Below, in pieces: positions 17,755 to 26,832 of a stretch of DNA of 64,000 bases. Source of the stretch: Sulfurovum sp. (lineage in GTDB: Bacteria > Campylobacterota > Campylobacteria > Campylobacterales > Sulfurovaceae); NCBI GenBank assembly GCA_021166685.1, contig JAJPEU010000013.1, positions 83,847 to 147,846 on the forward strand. Direction: 5' to 3'. Made by a program: the position numbers and the translations under genes. How positions within the stretch are numbered: the stretch's first letter is position 1; each line of letters starts with the position of its first letter. The notes beneath the pieces are model-generated. The model did not search any database. It saw only the letters and a program-made list of their open reading frames with translations, and was not told the DNA's origin.

Positions 17755-19106
17755 TTTAAACTCGCTTTCACAATCTGCTCTGCCGCTTTTATAATGGGAT
17801 AGGCTGTTGGTGCTGCCGTGAGGAGCGGCTGGGTTGCTACTTGCAGCGAAAGAATCTTGTATGCAGTTAATTCTGTTTCAATGGCTAAGCCAATAATATT
17901 GATTACCTCTCCCGCCTCTTTGTCTCCTACAACCTGCCCTCCTATAATCTGTCCGCTGCTCTTGAGCGCGATGAGCTTCACAGACTGTTTGGAGGCATCA
18001 GGGATAGCCGCCGGATGGCGATTAAGCCCCTCATAAAAACCAACAACACAATCGATATTCTCCTCTTTTGCTCTTTGCTCGCTTACACCGGCACTTGCAA
18101 ACGTACGCCCGCCTATGATTGTAGAGAAAATAGCAATGGTTCCGTTGAAACCCTTGAGCTGCTTAAGCCCATAAAGAGAGCTTCCCGCCACTCTTGCCTC
18201 TGAAGCAGATGTTGAAGCAAGCATCACCTTCGAAGGGGCGCGCGTTATAAAATCACGGCGGCCGCAACAATCACCCACCGCAAAAATATCTTTATTTTTT
18301 GTACGCATATATTCATCCACCCAAATCCCCTCATAACGGGCAAGTTTTAACCCTGCCTCTTTGGCTATTTTGGTGTTTGGACGATACCCTGTTGCCAGAA
18401 TGATCAGTTCACCCTCTATAATACTCCCATCGCAAAGTTCTGCACCCTGGGCGATATCTCCCGCAGGTATGATTCTTGATGCATGTTGGCCCAGTACAAG
18501 CCTAATTCCCATCTCTTTCATAATGCTCTCGGCAGCAACTGCCATATCGAGATCAAAAGCATCTGCTAAAATATGTTTACCGCCAATAATTGCTACATCT
18601 TTGCCAGCAGAGCACAACTCTGTTGCCATCTCCACCCCGATAAATCCTGTTCCTATAATAATTATTTTTTCTTTTGTATCAATGGCAGCGACAAGCGCAT
18701 CAATCTTCTCTTTATGCTTTTCTATAGTAAAAACATTTTTAAGATGCAAAGCATCCTCAAAACTCTTGTGGACAAAAGGAACGGAACCCGTTGCAAAAAC
18801 AAGCTTCTCAAATGTAATGGTATGTTCTTTGGCATAAAGCGTTTTTGTCTCAATATCCACGGACATTGCCGTATCAACAACGATGTTGATCTTCTGTTCC
18901 ATAGCTCCGCACGGCATAATATCTTTTTGGCTGCTGCCTAAAGTTTTGCCAAAGATATAAGGGATCCCGCATGGAACCAATGCGTACTTATCTTCTTTGA
19001 CAAGAGTGATTTTTTTGCCAGTAAAATGCTCTAGCGCAGTGGAGGCACTGACGAGTGCTGCCGGTCCTCCCCCTAAAATCAAAATATCGGTATGCTCTTT
19101 GCTCAC
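17751..19106 (-). CDS. FAD-dependent pyridine nucleotide-disulfide oxidoreductase (CoA-disulfide reductase/NADH oxidase-like)
   Basis: A flavoprotein of the CoA-disulfide reductase/Nox class. LILGGGPAALVSA near the N-terminus binds FAD, VPCGIPYIFG near residue 45 carries the single redox Cys, IIIGTGFIGVEMA near 150 binds NAD(P)H, and IFAVGDCC near 285 is the second FAD motif. A C-terminal dimerisation domain ends LLTAAPTAYPIIKAAE. Start: the frame is open upstream to ATGs at 19148 and 19121, but a GTG at 19106 follows AAGGA at 7 bases and gives MSKEHTDILILGGG, the usual family start. It overlaps pyk by 4 bases and is the first gene of the glucan/glycolysis operon. Confidence 0.85.
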   Translation of the reverse strand: MSKEHTDILILGGGPAALVSASTALEHFTGKKITLVKEDKYALVPCGIPYIFGKTLGSSQKDIMPCGAMEQKINIVVDTAMSVDIETKTLYAKEHTITFEKLVFATGSVPFVHKSFEDALHLKNVFTIEKHKEKIDALVAAIDTKEKIIIIGTGFIGVEMATELCSAGKDVAIIGGKHILADAFDLDMAVAAESIMKEMGIRLVLGQHASRIIPAGDIAQGAELCDGSIIEGELIILATGYRPNTKIAKEAGLKLARYEGIWVDEYMRTKNKDIFAVGDCCGRRDFITRAPSKVMLASTSASEARVAGSSLYGLKQLKGFNGTIAIFSTIIGGRTFASAGVSEQRAKEENIDCVVGFYEGLNRHPAAIPDASKQSVKLIALKSSGQIIGGQVVGDKEAGEVINIIGLAIETELTAYKILSLQVATQPLLTAAPTAYPIIKAAEQIVKASLK

Positions 19107-19229
19107 AACGCTGTCCTTCATTTTATGCGAACCATACCAAAAAATCATTACAATTTGATTTCAAATTTTGTATTGAAGGCATATGAAAATTTTTCCAAAC
19201 ATGCCAAAAAATAGAGAAAAAAATAGACC

Positions 19230-20372
19230 TTACTTGTCAGGCAGAGTGTCAACCAAGACAAGCTCCACTTCCATTTTGTTTTGGTTTCTAATAATTCCAA
19301 GCGTCACTTTATCGCCGACTTGATGTTCGTCCAAGATGGCAAAAAGATTGGAAAGCGAACGAACTTTTTTCCCGTCAACGGACACAACAACGTCGCCAAG
19401 AACAACATGATCGTTCCTATCAATCCGGCTTCCGACAATGCCGGCATGGAAAGCGGGCGAATCCTTTTGTACATCCAATACCGCTACGCCTTCAATGCCA
19501 AACCTCTCGATAATAAAATTATTTAAGCCTTCATCAACAATAATGCCCATCGACGGACGTATGTATTTGCCGCTTGAAATGATTGGAGGAACGACACGGT
19601 TGATCGTATCTACCGGCACAGCAAAACCGATGCCCGCATAAGCACCCGACGGACTGTAAATCGCCGTAGTGATGCCGATCAACCGTCCCGAACTGTCGAG
19701 CAAAGGCCCGCCTGAATTTCCTGGATTAATGGCTGCGTCCGTTTGTATCAAATGCTCGATAGCCAAACCGCCATCGAGGTCCAACGTGCGGTCAAGCGCC
19801 GAAACGATGCCGCTTGTAAGCGTATAGTCCAATCCGAAGGGATTGCCGATAGCAAAAACTTTTTGCCCTACTTTTAGATCATGACTGGAACCTATTTTTA
19901 CCGGGGGAGGCGAACTGAAAGCCACAAATATTTTTAAGACTGCAAGATCATGCTCAGGGCTTGCGCCGACAAGGGAAGCCTTATAGCTTTGTCCGTTATT
20001 GAGCCAAACAGTAGCTTCTGAAGCCCCTTCGATCACATGAAAATTGGTTACGATATGGCCGTGCACATCCCATACAAACCCTGATCCGGCACCTTTTGGT
20101 ACGCTAAAGATGTTTCTGTTCCAAAAATCTCTAACCCTTTGGCTTGTAGCAATATAGACGACCGAAGGACTTGTCTGCTCGAAAACAGAGATCGTTCTTT
20201 GTTCGTCATCACACAAATGTTCTTTTGGCGCCACTTCCCTTGGAGAAACAGAAAGAATGATAAAATTTTTATAAACAATCATCGAGAAATAGGCAATAAC
20301 CGAACCTATGACCAGAAAAAAAACTGCCGTTTTTATTTTGGATGTGTTTTTCTTTTTGTATTCATTATCCAT
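19230..20372 (-). CDS. membrane-anchored DegS/HtrA-like serine protease with one PDZ domain
   Basis: A periplasmic quality-control protease held to the inner membrane. One transmembrane helix spans about residues 13-37. The trypsin-like domain shows all three catalytic residues: His in NFHVIEG, Asp in EHDLAVLKI, and Ser in NPGNSGGPLL. A single PDZ domain occupies roughly 275-370. The one-PDZ plan with an N-terminal anchor resembles DegS rather than the two-PDZ DegP. It starts 22 bases after the Ca2+/Na+ antiporter gene and probably shares its transcript. Confidence 0.92.
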   Translation of the reverse strand: MDNEYKKKNTSKIKTAVFFLVIGSVIAYFSMIVYKNFIILSVSPREVAPKEHLCDDEQRTISVFEQTSPSVVYIATSQRVRDFWNRNIFSVPKGAGSGFVWDVHGHIVTNFHVIEGASEATVWLNNGQSYKASLVGASPEHDLAVLKIFVAFSSPPPVKIGSSHDLKVGQKVFAIGNPFGLDYTLTSGIVSALDRTLDLDGGLAIEHLIQTDAAINPGNSGGPLLDSSGRLIGITTAIYSPSGAYAGIGFAVPVDTINRVVPPIISSGKYIRPSMGIIVDEGLNNFIIERFGIEGVAVLDVQKDSPAFHAGIVGSRIDRNDHVVLGDVVVSVDGKKVRSLSNLFAILDEHQVGDKVTLGIIRNQNKMEVELVLVDTLPDK

Positions 20373-20394
20373 GCTGCATAATCCTACTACGAAA

Positions 20395-21369
20395 TTAAAC
20401 TTCCAAATTCATTCCCAAATAAATATTATACGCTATATAACAAAAAATCAAACCCATCCCTTTTGACCTTGTTATATTTCCGTTTTCTCCGTTCGCTCTA
20501 TACGCCATTGCCAAAAGAGCTACAGTCAGAACAAACATCACTGTCCAATCTCTGTATAAAACCTCGGATGCTATTGTATCCATAGGAGAAATTATCGTAG
20601 ATATTCCCACAACGGCTAAAATATTGAACATATTGGATCCTACGATATTGCCTATAGCGATATCATGTTCGCCTTTTTTCGCAGCGATAACCGAAGCAGC
20701 AAGTTCAGGCAGCGAAGTGCCAAGCGCAACAATGGTAAGGCCGATAATCAAATCGCTTACGCCAAACTCTCGCGCCGTTCCGACGGCACCCCACACCAGC
20801 ACTCTGGAGCTTAGTATCAAAAGAATCAAGCCAAAAACAAGCCATACAATACCGGCTTTTAAAGTCATTGCATGCGCTTTAAGCTCGGCTTGCATTTCGT
20901 CTTCCAAAAGATCGCCTTTGCTTTTTACGGCAGCAAAAACAGACCAGATTATCAGTGCAAAGAATCCGATTAAAAGCAATATGCCCTCAGTCAGTGTCAA
21001 ACGATAATCCAACAATACATATCCGCATACAAGCATAATTAAAAGCAAAAGCGGAATCTCTTTTTTGACTATCTTGGAATGAACAGATATGGAGGCAATG
21101 ACAGCTGTAACACCCAATATGAGTGCAATATTGACGATGTTGGATCCCAGAGCATTGCCTAATGCGAGTGAGGGATTTCCTTCATATGCAGCAATCGCAG
21201 ACACCACCATTTCGGGCGCACTCGTGCCAAACCCGATAATCAAAATACCGATCAAAAGAGTCGGCACCCCTAAATGCCTGGCCGTTGCCGCTGCCCCTTC
21301 AACAAACTTATCCGCACTCCAAACCAAAAGTACAAAACCCGCAAGTACGGCTAACAAATAGACTAACAT
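20395..21369 (-). CDS. calcium/sodium antiporter, YrbG type
   Basis: An inner membrane cation exchanger of the CaCA superfamily, 324 residues with about ten transmembrane helices. The two inverted alpha repeats are clear: GFGTSAPEMVVSA with NALGSNIVNIALILG in the first half, and ALGTSLPELAASV with NIVGSNMFNILAVVG in the second. The acidic residues in SAPE and SLPE coordinate the cation in family members. A short acidic loop (DLLEDEMQAELKA) joins the halves. It lies directly upstream of the DegS-like gene on the same strand. Confidence 0.93.
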   Translation of the reverse strand: MLVYLLAVLAGFVLLVWSADKFVEGAAATARHLGVPTLLIGILIIGFGTSAPEMVVSAIAAYEGNPSLALGNALGSNIVNIALILGVTAVIASISVHSKIVKKEIPLLLLIMLVCGYVLLDYRLTLTEGILLLIGFFALIIWSVFAAVKSKGDLLEDEMQAELKAHAMTLKAGIVWLVFGLILLILSSRVLVWGAVGTAREFGVSDLIIGLTIVALGTSLPELAASVIAAKKGEHDIAIGNIVGSNMFNILAVVGISTIISPMDTIASEVLYRDWTVMFVLTVALLAMAYRANGENGNITRSKGMGLIFCYIAYNIYLGMNLEV

Positions 21370-21642
21370 TCAACCTCTTTTTTCCAAAATCGCAATCATT
21401 CATTTCCACTCCGCAGTTTTTGACCTTAAACGCTGCGCAGTCAAAACATCAACACTAAAGGCAATCTCTGCTTTTTAATTTTGTTATTTTAGCCAAATTA
21501 CATAGATAGCAGAGGCATCCGCATCAAACAATTTTTAATTGGCGCATTGCAGAGGAAGTAATTTTAGAGGCTAAACCGTTTGAAAATGGAAAATGCATAC
21601 TGCACCGTCTATACCACGGCATGCAAAAAAGATGACATAAAG

Positions 21643-21993
21643 CTACCTATTAAGTTTTTTTGCATCTTTGACACAATAGCGTGCATGCGGCATGGCACGC
21701 AATCGTTCAAGCGAAATAGTATCGCCGCTTTCTTCACAAATCCCGTATGTTCCTTGATCTATCTTGGAAAGTGCATGAATGACTTCTGAAAGTTCGCGCT
21801 GCTGCTGTGCCAAAAGAGTGTTGTCATGGATGCTTTCTCTCTCCAACGATGCCAAATCTTCCATATCGTTGATTCCATCTTCACTGCCTGTGACCAGCTC
21901 AAGCTCGTTTCTTAAGCCTCGGATCGTGTTTTGCAGTTTTATTTTCATTTGTGTTAATTGTGCTCTAAATTCTTCAAGTTCTTTTTTTGTCAT
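21643..21993 (-). CDS. DksA/TraR-family RNA polymerase-binding protein with reduced zinc finger
   Basis: A 116-residue protein of the DksA/TraR family. A long coiled coil occupies residues 1-75 with the tip region GINDMEDLASLE, and the C-terminal part reads YGICEESGDTISLERLRAMPHARYCV. Canonical DksA uses four Cys in two CxxC pairs; here only one Cys of each pair remains (CEES and CVKD), so the zinc site is probably lost, as in zinc-independent DksA paralogues. It likely binds in the secondary channel of RNA polymerase and modulates initiation. It is monocistronic; the 270 bases before the Cax gene hold no convincing gene. Confidence 0.85.
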   Translation of the reverse strand: MTKKELEEFRAQLTQMKIKLQNTIRGLRNELELVTGSEDGINDMEDLASLERESIHDNTLLAQQQRELSEVIHALSKIDQGTYGICEESGDTISLERLRAMPHARYCVKDAKKLNR

Positions 21994-22197
21994 TCTGTAT
22001 CTCCGTTTTTTATATCATAATGCCAATTTGTTAAAATTATGATTAATCATGATACCCGTCTAAACCAAAAAGATCGGCCGATTTCATTTTTCTGCTTGTG
22101 CGGCAGCACGTAAAACCGAAATCATAAAAAAATTAGAAATTGTGCTAAAATAAAAATTGTTTCAGAGCAAAGTCTCAAAAGAGAAAAGGGATAAATA

Positions 22198-23247
22198 ATG
22201 CTAAAAAAAATTTTATCTGTAGTGATGATTTGCGCATTGCATGCCAACAGCAGCCAAACCGATACCAACCAATCCTCTTACGTTGATGAACTTTATACCG
22301 ATTTTTCAGGCAAAATACTGGAATGGTCCGAGCGTATAGATACCAAGCTGAGTGATTGGCTTGAAGATCCGCACTATGACACACCCGATACTACTGCACC
22401 CGATGATGCTCTCAGCAATGACATCAAAAAAATGGATTCTTTTTTTCAAAACCAAAAATTTCTTGAAGAATCGGAAAAAACATATCTTCGCCTCAGGCTT
22501 GAAAGCGATTTTCACTCAAAAGAATCAAACAATTTTAATGCAACCCTCAATGCACAGCTGCCTTTAAGCAGAAGCAAAAAACATTTAAAAATTTTTATCG
22601 ATAACATTACAGATGAAAACGCTAACGATCTTTTTCATGAAAATCTAGACAAAGAAGAGCCGTCTTCAGGTATCGGTATTCACTATTTTGCTCCCCAAAC
22701 ATACGGTATTGCCTCCAGATACTCGTTAGGAATGACGGGCATAACCCCCTTTGTGCGCGCCAGATACAACATGCCCCTCAAAACTGATGGCTGGCTGATA
22801 GACCCGATCCAATTGTTCCAATACTCTGCCGAAAATGAGTTTATTGAACAAACCAATATCTACTTTGATAAAAAACTTGAAAATTCCGCATTTTTCAGAC
22901 TGCTCCTGCACAGAAAAACCGAATCAGAAATAAACGGCATGGATTATGCTCTTGCCTTACAATACTTCAAAAATCCAAAAAAAGATAAAGGCTATAGTGT
23001 CTCCCAATCGTTTGAAGGAAATACCGAGTATCCGGATATTTCACAAAACAACCCCGACCCAAAGCAAGCTAAAACCTACAGCGGCATCAACAACTACACC
23101 ACTTCATTCAGATGGAGAGAAAGCATCTGGCGAAAATGGTTCTTTTACGAGATAGGGCCCTCTGTAAATTTTCATAAAAAATTCGACTACAAGCCAAACT
23201 ACAGTTTAAATTTCATGATCGATTTTTATTTTGGAAACTACCGATAA
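22198..23247 (+). CDS. exported protein of unknown function, possibly outer membrane
   Basis: A 349-residue protein with an N-terminal signal sequence (MLKKILSVVMICALHANS). I do not recognise a family. The first third is acidic and helical (DELYTDF, DTKLSDWLED). The rest is rich in aromatic residues in alternating strands and ends MIDFYFGNYR, a terminal aromatic pattern typical of outer-membrane beta-barrels. The start has AAAGGG nine bases upstream. It begins a plus-strand trio of exported proteins ending with an OmpA-like protein, which suggests an envelope role. Confidence 0.7.
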   Translation: MLKKILSVVMICALHANSSQTDTNQSSYVDELYTDFSGKILEWSERIDTKLSDWLEDPHYDTPDTTAPDDALSNDIKKMDSFFQNQKFLEESEKTYLRLRLESDFHSKESNNFNATLNAQLPLSRSKKHLKIFIDNITDENANDLFHENLDKEEPSSGIGIHYFAPQTYGIASRYSLGMTGITPFVRARYNMPLKTDGWLIDPIQLFQYSAENEFIEQTNIYFDKKLENSAFFRLLLHRKTESEINGMDYALALQYFKNPKKDKGYSVSQSFEGNTEYPDISQNNPDPKQAKTYSGINNYTTSFRWRESIWRKWFFYEIGPSVNFHKKFDYKPNYSLNFMIDFYFGNYR

Positions 23248-23344
23248 CCTAAGAAATATTGGCATTGACACACATCAGGATAAAAGCTAAAATAAAAAGA
23301 TGCCAAAATATCACAACCGATAAAATTACTGCCAAAGGCTTACT

Positions 23345-23869
23345 ATGAAAAGCAGTTATATTCAAAACCTGATGATTGTATGGATCTTGCTCTCTTTTTT
23401 TGCATATGCGGAAAACCGTTCCGCTAAAACATACGATCCCTGCCAATTCTTGGCTGCAGAAGATATACAAGCCGTATTTCCCGATACAAACATTACTATA
23501 ACCGTACACGATAAAATAGCTGCAAATCCACTGGGGACAAGAAGATGTTTTTGGGATGCAGGTGAAACGAATATGCAGTTTGTCCAGATTTCCATCACGT
23601 CAGATGCCGAAACAAAAACGATGCAAACAGCCCAACAGTTTGAAAACAACAAGCAATATATAGAACATGTTCAATCTGTACCGAATATAGGCGATGCAGC
23701 CTACTACGGAGGCAGCGGGCTTAAAGCAGGTTCAGGGCTTCATGTCCTAGTAAGAAACAAAGGGGTACTTCTCCATGTCGTCATAGGGCTTGGATTTGGG
23801 AACAAAGATGAACAAAAACATTTAGAGATTGAAACATCTATCGCAAAAAAAGTAATTGAAAAACTATAG
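23345..23869 (+). CDS. exported DUF3558-like protein of unknown function
   Basis: A 174-residue secreted protein with a signal peptide ending about residue 21 (FFAYAENR). The mature part has YDPCQFLAAEDIQAVFP and RRCFWDAG, two Cys that could pair, and VPNIGDAAYYGG, an arrangement seen in DUF3558-like periplasmic domains. An AAAGG site precedes the ATG. The next gene starts 9 bases after its stop and encodes an OmpA-domain protein, so the two are probably co-translated parts of an envelope system. Family placement rests on pattern only. Confidence 0.65.
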   Translation: MKSSYIQNLMIVWILLSFFAYAENRSAKTYDPCQFLAAEDIQAVFPDTNITITVHDKIAANPLGTRRCFWDAGETNMQFVQISITSDAETKTMQTAQQFENNKQYIEHVQSVPNIGDAAYYGGSGLKAGSGLHVLVRNKGVLLHVVIGLGFGNKDEQKHLEIETSIAKKVIEKL

Positions 23870-23877
23870 GAAAAACC

Positions 23878-24864
23878 ATGCATAAGATATCAATACTGTT
23901 AACCATACTCTGTTTGAATTTTCTCATAGCGCAAACCGGCCAAAAAGACATTCCCGGCAGCCAAAATCATCCTATGATATCCAAATACAAAGATTCGGTG
24001 ATCGTCGGATATGCATTTCAAGAATACGGGGAACTGGCGCTGCCGCTTGGAAAAGCCGTTCTCAACAACAATGCAACCTACCTTAACAGCCAAAAGGAAG
24101 AAGGGAAGCTTACGCGCCTTCTTTATCTGATCCCACCTGAACGCTCCACGCTTGAAGTATATAAAAACTATGCGTTGGAACTTGAAAAAGCGGGTTTTGA
24201 GATTTTGTTTGCCTGTGCGGGAGATGATGAGTGCGGTACACTTTTCCATCAAGCTATATGGTCGCCCCAAAGAGCGCTGAAAAATTCACGCGATCTTTCA
24301 ACGATTTTTTCAATGCCTTCCGAACAGCGTCTGCTGGTGGCCAAACTGGCCCGCCCCGAAGGCGATGTTTTCGTATCGCTTTATGTTGCATCCAATGACC
24401 AGAGCGAACCAAAATGGGCATCCAAAAGAGTCACGGCACTGCTTGAAGTCCTTGAGACAACCCCAATGCAAGAAGCGATGGTAAATGTCAATGCCGAAAC
24501 CATGTCAAAAGAAATAAATACAGCAGGGCATATCGCACTCTATGGAATATACTTCGATGTAGACAAAACAGATATCAAACCCCAATCAAAACCGGTTCTG
24601 GACGAAATAGCAAAACTCTTAAACAGCGATTCATCCTTGTCGCTTTATATCGTGGGCCATACCGACAACACAGGGGCGCTCTCCTACAATATGAATCTGT
24701 CAAAAAAAAGGGCTAAGTCCGTAGTTGCATTTCTTGTTTCAAACTATAAGATTTCATCTAAAAGGCTTGAAGGGTTTGGGGTAGGGCCGCTTGCACCTGT
24801 AGCAACCAACGATACTGCCGAAGGAAAAGCCAAAAACAGAAGAGTTGAGCTCATTAAGAAATGA
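23878..24864 (+). CDS. OmpA-family peptidoglycan-binding protein with DUF4892-like N-terminus
   Basis: A 328-residue exported protein. A signal peptide ends near residue 19. Residues 30-200 resemble the DUF4892 domain (periplasmic, function unknown). The last 115 residues are an OmpA C-terminal domain: IYFDVDKTDIKPQS, GHTDNTG, NLSKKRAKSV and KNRRVELIKK are all present, and the Asp and Arg that bind diaminopimelate are retained. It therefore probably tethers an envelope complex to peptidoglycan. It follows the preceding exported protein by 9 bases and converges on the HEPN gene. Confidence 0.85.
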   Translation: MHKISILLTILCLNFLIAQTGQKDIPGSQNHPMISKYKDSVIVGYAFQEYGELALPLGKAVLNNNATYLNSQKEEGKLTRLLYLIPPERSTLEVYKNYALELEKAGFEILFACAGDDECGTLFHQAIWSPQRALKNSRDLSTIFSMPSEQRLLVAKLARPEGDVFVSLYVASNDQSEPKWASKRVTALLEVLETTPMQEAMVNVNAETMSKEINTAGHIALYGIYFDVDKTDIKPQSKPVLDEIAKLLNSDSSLSLYIVGHTDNTGALSYNMNLSKKRAKSVVAFLVSNYKISSKRLEGFGVGPLAPVATNDTAEGKAKNRRVELIKK

Positions 24865-24894
24865 GTTCTCAGTATCTAAAACAACCGCTTTGAC

Positions 24895-25476
24895 TTATAC
24901 CGGAAACTCATCGCGTTTTGGCATTTCATACAAATCCTCGAGGATATTCAAAAGAGGAAGATAAACCATCTCTACTTCCGAAATATCAAAGCGTGCCATA
25001 TTGGAAAAAAAGAAATGGCTGTTTCTGTTTCTCCTGGTGCGTATAATAAGGTAAAATGCCTTGGTGATAAATTGAAACTTTTCTTTTTCTATAGACAATT
25101 TCCCAAAAGCTGCTTCTGCCGCCTTTAGTGTGCTGGCTGCGGTTCCCGTATTGATTTGTGAGATATAATCAATAGTAAGCTCTTTGAGGTTGGCCGCTAG
25201 CCATTTGTTTGTTAACGCAATGACTTTTTCTCCGTATTCGCAATTTTCGCGGCGCTTGAAAAAGTTAATGTGGTGCTTAAGCAGCGCTGCTTTTAAAAGC
25301 AATTCGCATGCCAATGCTGTGTTTCTATAGAAATCCACTACAAAATGAGGTTCTTCCAGCACATAGTTTTCAAGCGAAAAGAAACCGTTTTTATATGCTA
25401 TAACCTTTTCGCGGGTTGCCAAATGAATCGCATAGCGATGGTTCTCTTGGGCTAAATTGCTGATATCGATCGCCAT
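24895..25476 (-). CDS. HEPN-domain-like protein
   Basis: A 193-residue all-helical protein. Near residue 150 it has the sequence RTRRNRNSHFF, which contains the RxxxxH motif of HEPN ribonucleases, and near residue 57 ELLLKAALL resembles the first conserved helix of that fold. HEPN proteins often act as RNA-cleaving toxins or defence effectors with a nucleotidyltransferase partner; no such partner is adjacent. It has a good AGGAG site before its ATG. It is transcribed divergently from a marR gene and the 22-bp palindrome between them may control both. Function is inferred from a short motif only. Confidence 0.55.
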   Translation of the reverse strand: MAIDISNLAQENHRYAIHLATREKVIAYKNGFFSLENYVLEEPHFVVDFYRNTALACELLLKAALLKHHINFFKRRENCEYGEKVIALTNKWLAANLKELTIDYISQINTGTAASTLKAAEAAFGKLSIEKEKFQFITKAFYLIIRTRRNRNSHFFFSNMARFDISEVEMVYLPLLNILEDLYEMPKRDEFPV

Positions 25477-25541
25477 GCCGTTTTCTCCTCTTTATTGCTG
25501 CATTTTGCTTTTGTCATTGTAGCATATTTATTTTTTGCAAA

Positions 25542-25595
25542 AATAGTTGTTATAACAACTATTGTATTGACAATTAATTTAATTTTTTTTATAAT
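25542..25595 (+). promoter_or_regulatory. MarR-type operator palindrome and consensus promoter
   Basis: Bases 25542-25563 are a perfect 22-bp palindrome whose left half is AATAGTTGTTA. Just downstream is a perfect sigma-70 promoter: TTGACA at 25567-25572, a 17-base spacer, TATAAT at 25590-25595. The ATG of the MarR gene follows with a TAGGAG site. The palindrome abuts the -35 and also lies upstream of the divergent HEPN gene, so it is the obvious autoregulatory operator. Confidence 0.8.
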
Positions 25596-25613
25596 GTCTT
25601 TATAGGAGTTACA

Positions 25614-26066
25614 ATGAAATTCGACATGGATCATTCACTGGGATTTGTCTTAAATAAAACATCGCTGTTTTCAAAAGCAAGCTTCAACCGGCAAATCAAA
25701 AAATTCGATATCTCCCCTGAGCAGTGGGGCTTGATTTTTAGGGTGGCAGAAAAAAACGGGCTTACTCAAAAAGAACTGTCCGATTCAACCTATAAAGATC
25801 AGGCAAACATTACAAGAAGTATCGACAGGCTGGAAAAAAAAGGGCTTCTCAAAAGAATTGCAAACGAATCAGACAGAAGGATTATCAATCTTTATCCGAC
25901 TGATGAAGCAATCCGCTTGGTAGAAAAAATCATTCCCGTATCCATACTCTTTAACAAACGTTTAACTAAAGGTTTTACGCAAGAGGAACATGAAATGCTT
26001 CTTGCGTTATTAAAAAAAGTATATACCAATTTGGAAGAAAAGGACATCAATGAATCTAAAAAATAA
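25614..26066 (+). CDS. MarR-family transcriptional regulator
   Basis: A 150-residue winged-helix repressor. The DNA-binding part shows GLTQKELSDSTYKDQANITRSIDRLEKKGLLKR at residues 43-75 followed by the wing DRRIINLYPT. N- and C-terminal helices form the dimer. Such proteins usually sense small lipophilic compounds. It overlaps the downstream short-chain dehydrogenase gene by 17 bases, so they form one operon, and the palindrome just upstream is its probable operator. The ligand is unknown. Confidence 0.9.
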   Translation: MKFDMDHSLGFVLNKTSLFSKASFNRQIKKFDISPEQWGLIFRVAEKNGLTQKELSDSTYKDQANITRSIDRLEKKGLLKRIANESDRRIINLYPTDEAIRLVEKIIPVSILFNKRLTKGFTQEEHEMLLALLKKVYTNLEEKDINESKK

Positions 26067-26760
26067 AACTATCTTGATTACCGGAGCAAGCGGCGGTCTT
26101 GGAAAAGCGTTTGTAGCGTATGCCATCAAACATCATGCAAAAAAAATCTACTGCTGCGCAAAAAATACTGCATTGCTAAACAACTTAGAAAATGGCGACA
26201 CGGCTGTCGAACTGTGCAGTTTGGATATTACCGACAAAGAACAGGTAAAGCACCTGGCTTCAAAGATAGGAGAGATTGATATTTTGATCAACAATGCCGG
26301 AGTCAACAGTACCAAAAGAGTCTTTGAAGATACGGCGATTGATTTTGAGATCAACGTGTTAGGCACGCTTAATGTCTGTCGGGAACTGAACCATAAACTA
26401 ACGAAACAAGGTGCGATCATCAATATTACTTCGATTCTGGCACTGACAAATCTGCCCATTAACGGTTTGTATTCCGCCTCAAAAAGTGCCCTTCACTCCT
26501 TAACCCAAGCCATGCGCGCCGAACTTGCCCCAAAAGAGATTGAGGTATATGAAATACTGCCCGGCCCGATCGATACAAAAATGACAGAAGGCCAGCCTAT
26601 GGAAAAATCAAAACCCGAAGAGATCGTGAATGCGGTATTTGAAGGGTATGAAAACAGAAAGTATGAAATCTATCCCGACCCATTTTCAAAAATGATCAAA
26701 GAAGCGCTTACAAAAGATCCGCTCTCTGTAGAAAAAAATTTCGCGCAGTCTGTGCAATAA
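26050..26760 (+). CDS. short-chain dehydrogenase/reductase
   Basis: A 236-residue NAD(P)-dependent SDR. The cofactor motif TGASGGLGKAF lies at residues 11-21, NNAG near 78, the catalytic Ser in INITSILA, and the YSASK active-site Tyr/Lys near 140, followed by PGPIDTKM. It is classical-SDR length. It is co-transcribed with the MarR regulator, whose stop it overlaps, so its expression is presumably induced by the MarR ligand. The substrate cannot be told from sequence. Confidence 0.9.
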   Translation: MNLKNKTILITGASGGLGKAFVAYAIKHHAKKIYCCAKNTALLNNLENGDTAVELCSLDITDKEQVKHLASKIGEIDILINNAGVNSTKRVFEDTAIDFEINVLGTLNVCRELNHKLTKQGAIINITSILALTNLPINGLYSASKSALHSLTQAMRAELAPKEIEVYEILPGPIDTKMTEGQPMEKSKPEEIVNAVFEGYENRKYEIYPDPFSKMIKEALTKDPLSVEKNFAQSVQ

Positions 26761-26766
26761 AACTGC

Positions 26767-26792
26767 CCAATTGCCTGTATGCAGGCAATTGG
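26767..26792. terminator. stem-loop between convergent genes
   Basis: CCAATTGCCTG and its exact complement form an 11-bp stem with a TATG loop just after the SDR stop and before the convergent Sel1 gene. There is no long T run on either side, so it may be a weak bidirectional terminator or a 3'-end stabiliser. Confidence 0.5.
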
Positions 26793-26832
26793 AAACCTAT
26801 AAATTAGACACCGAACAACTTTTTTGTCTCGT

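Noticed and set aside
21580..21789. Plus-strand 69-residue frame before and over the dksA-like gene
   Set aside because: It overlaps the opposite-strand dksA-like gene for much of its length and has no recognisable features.
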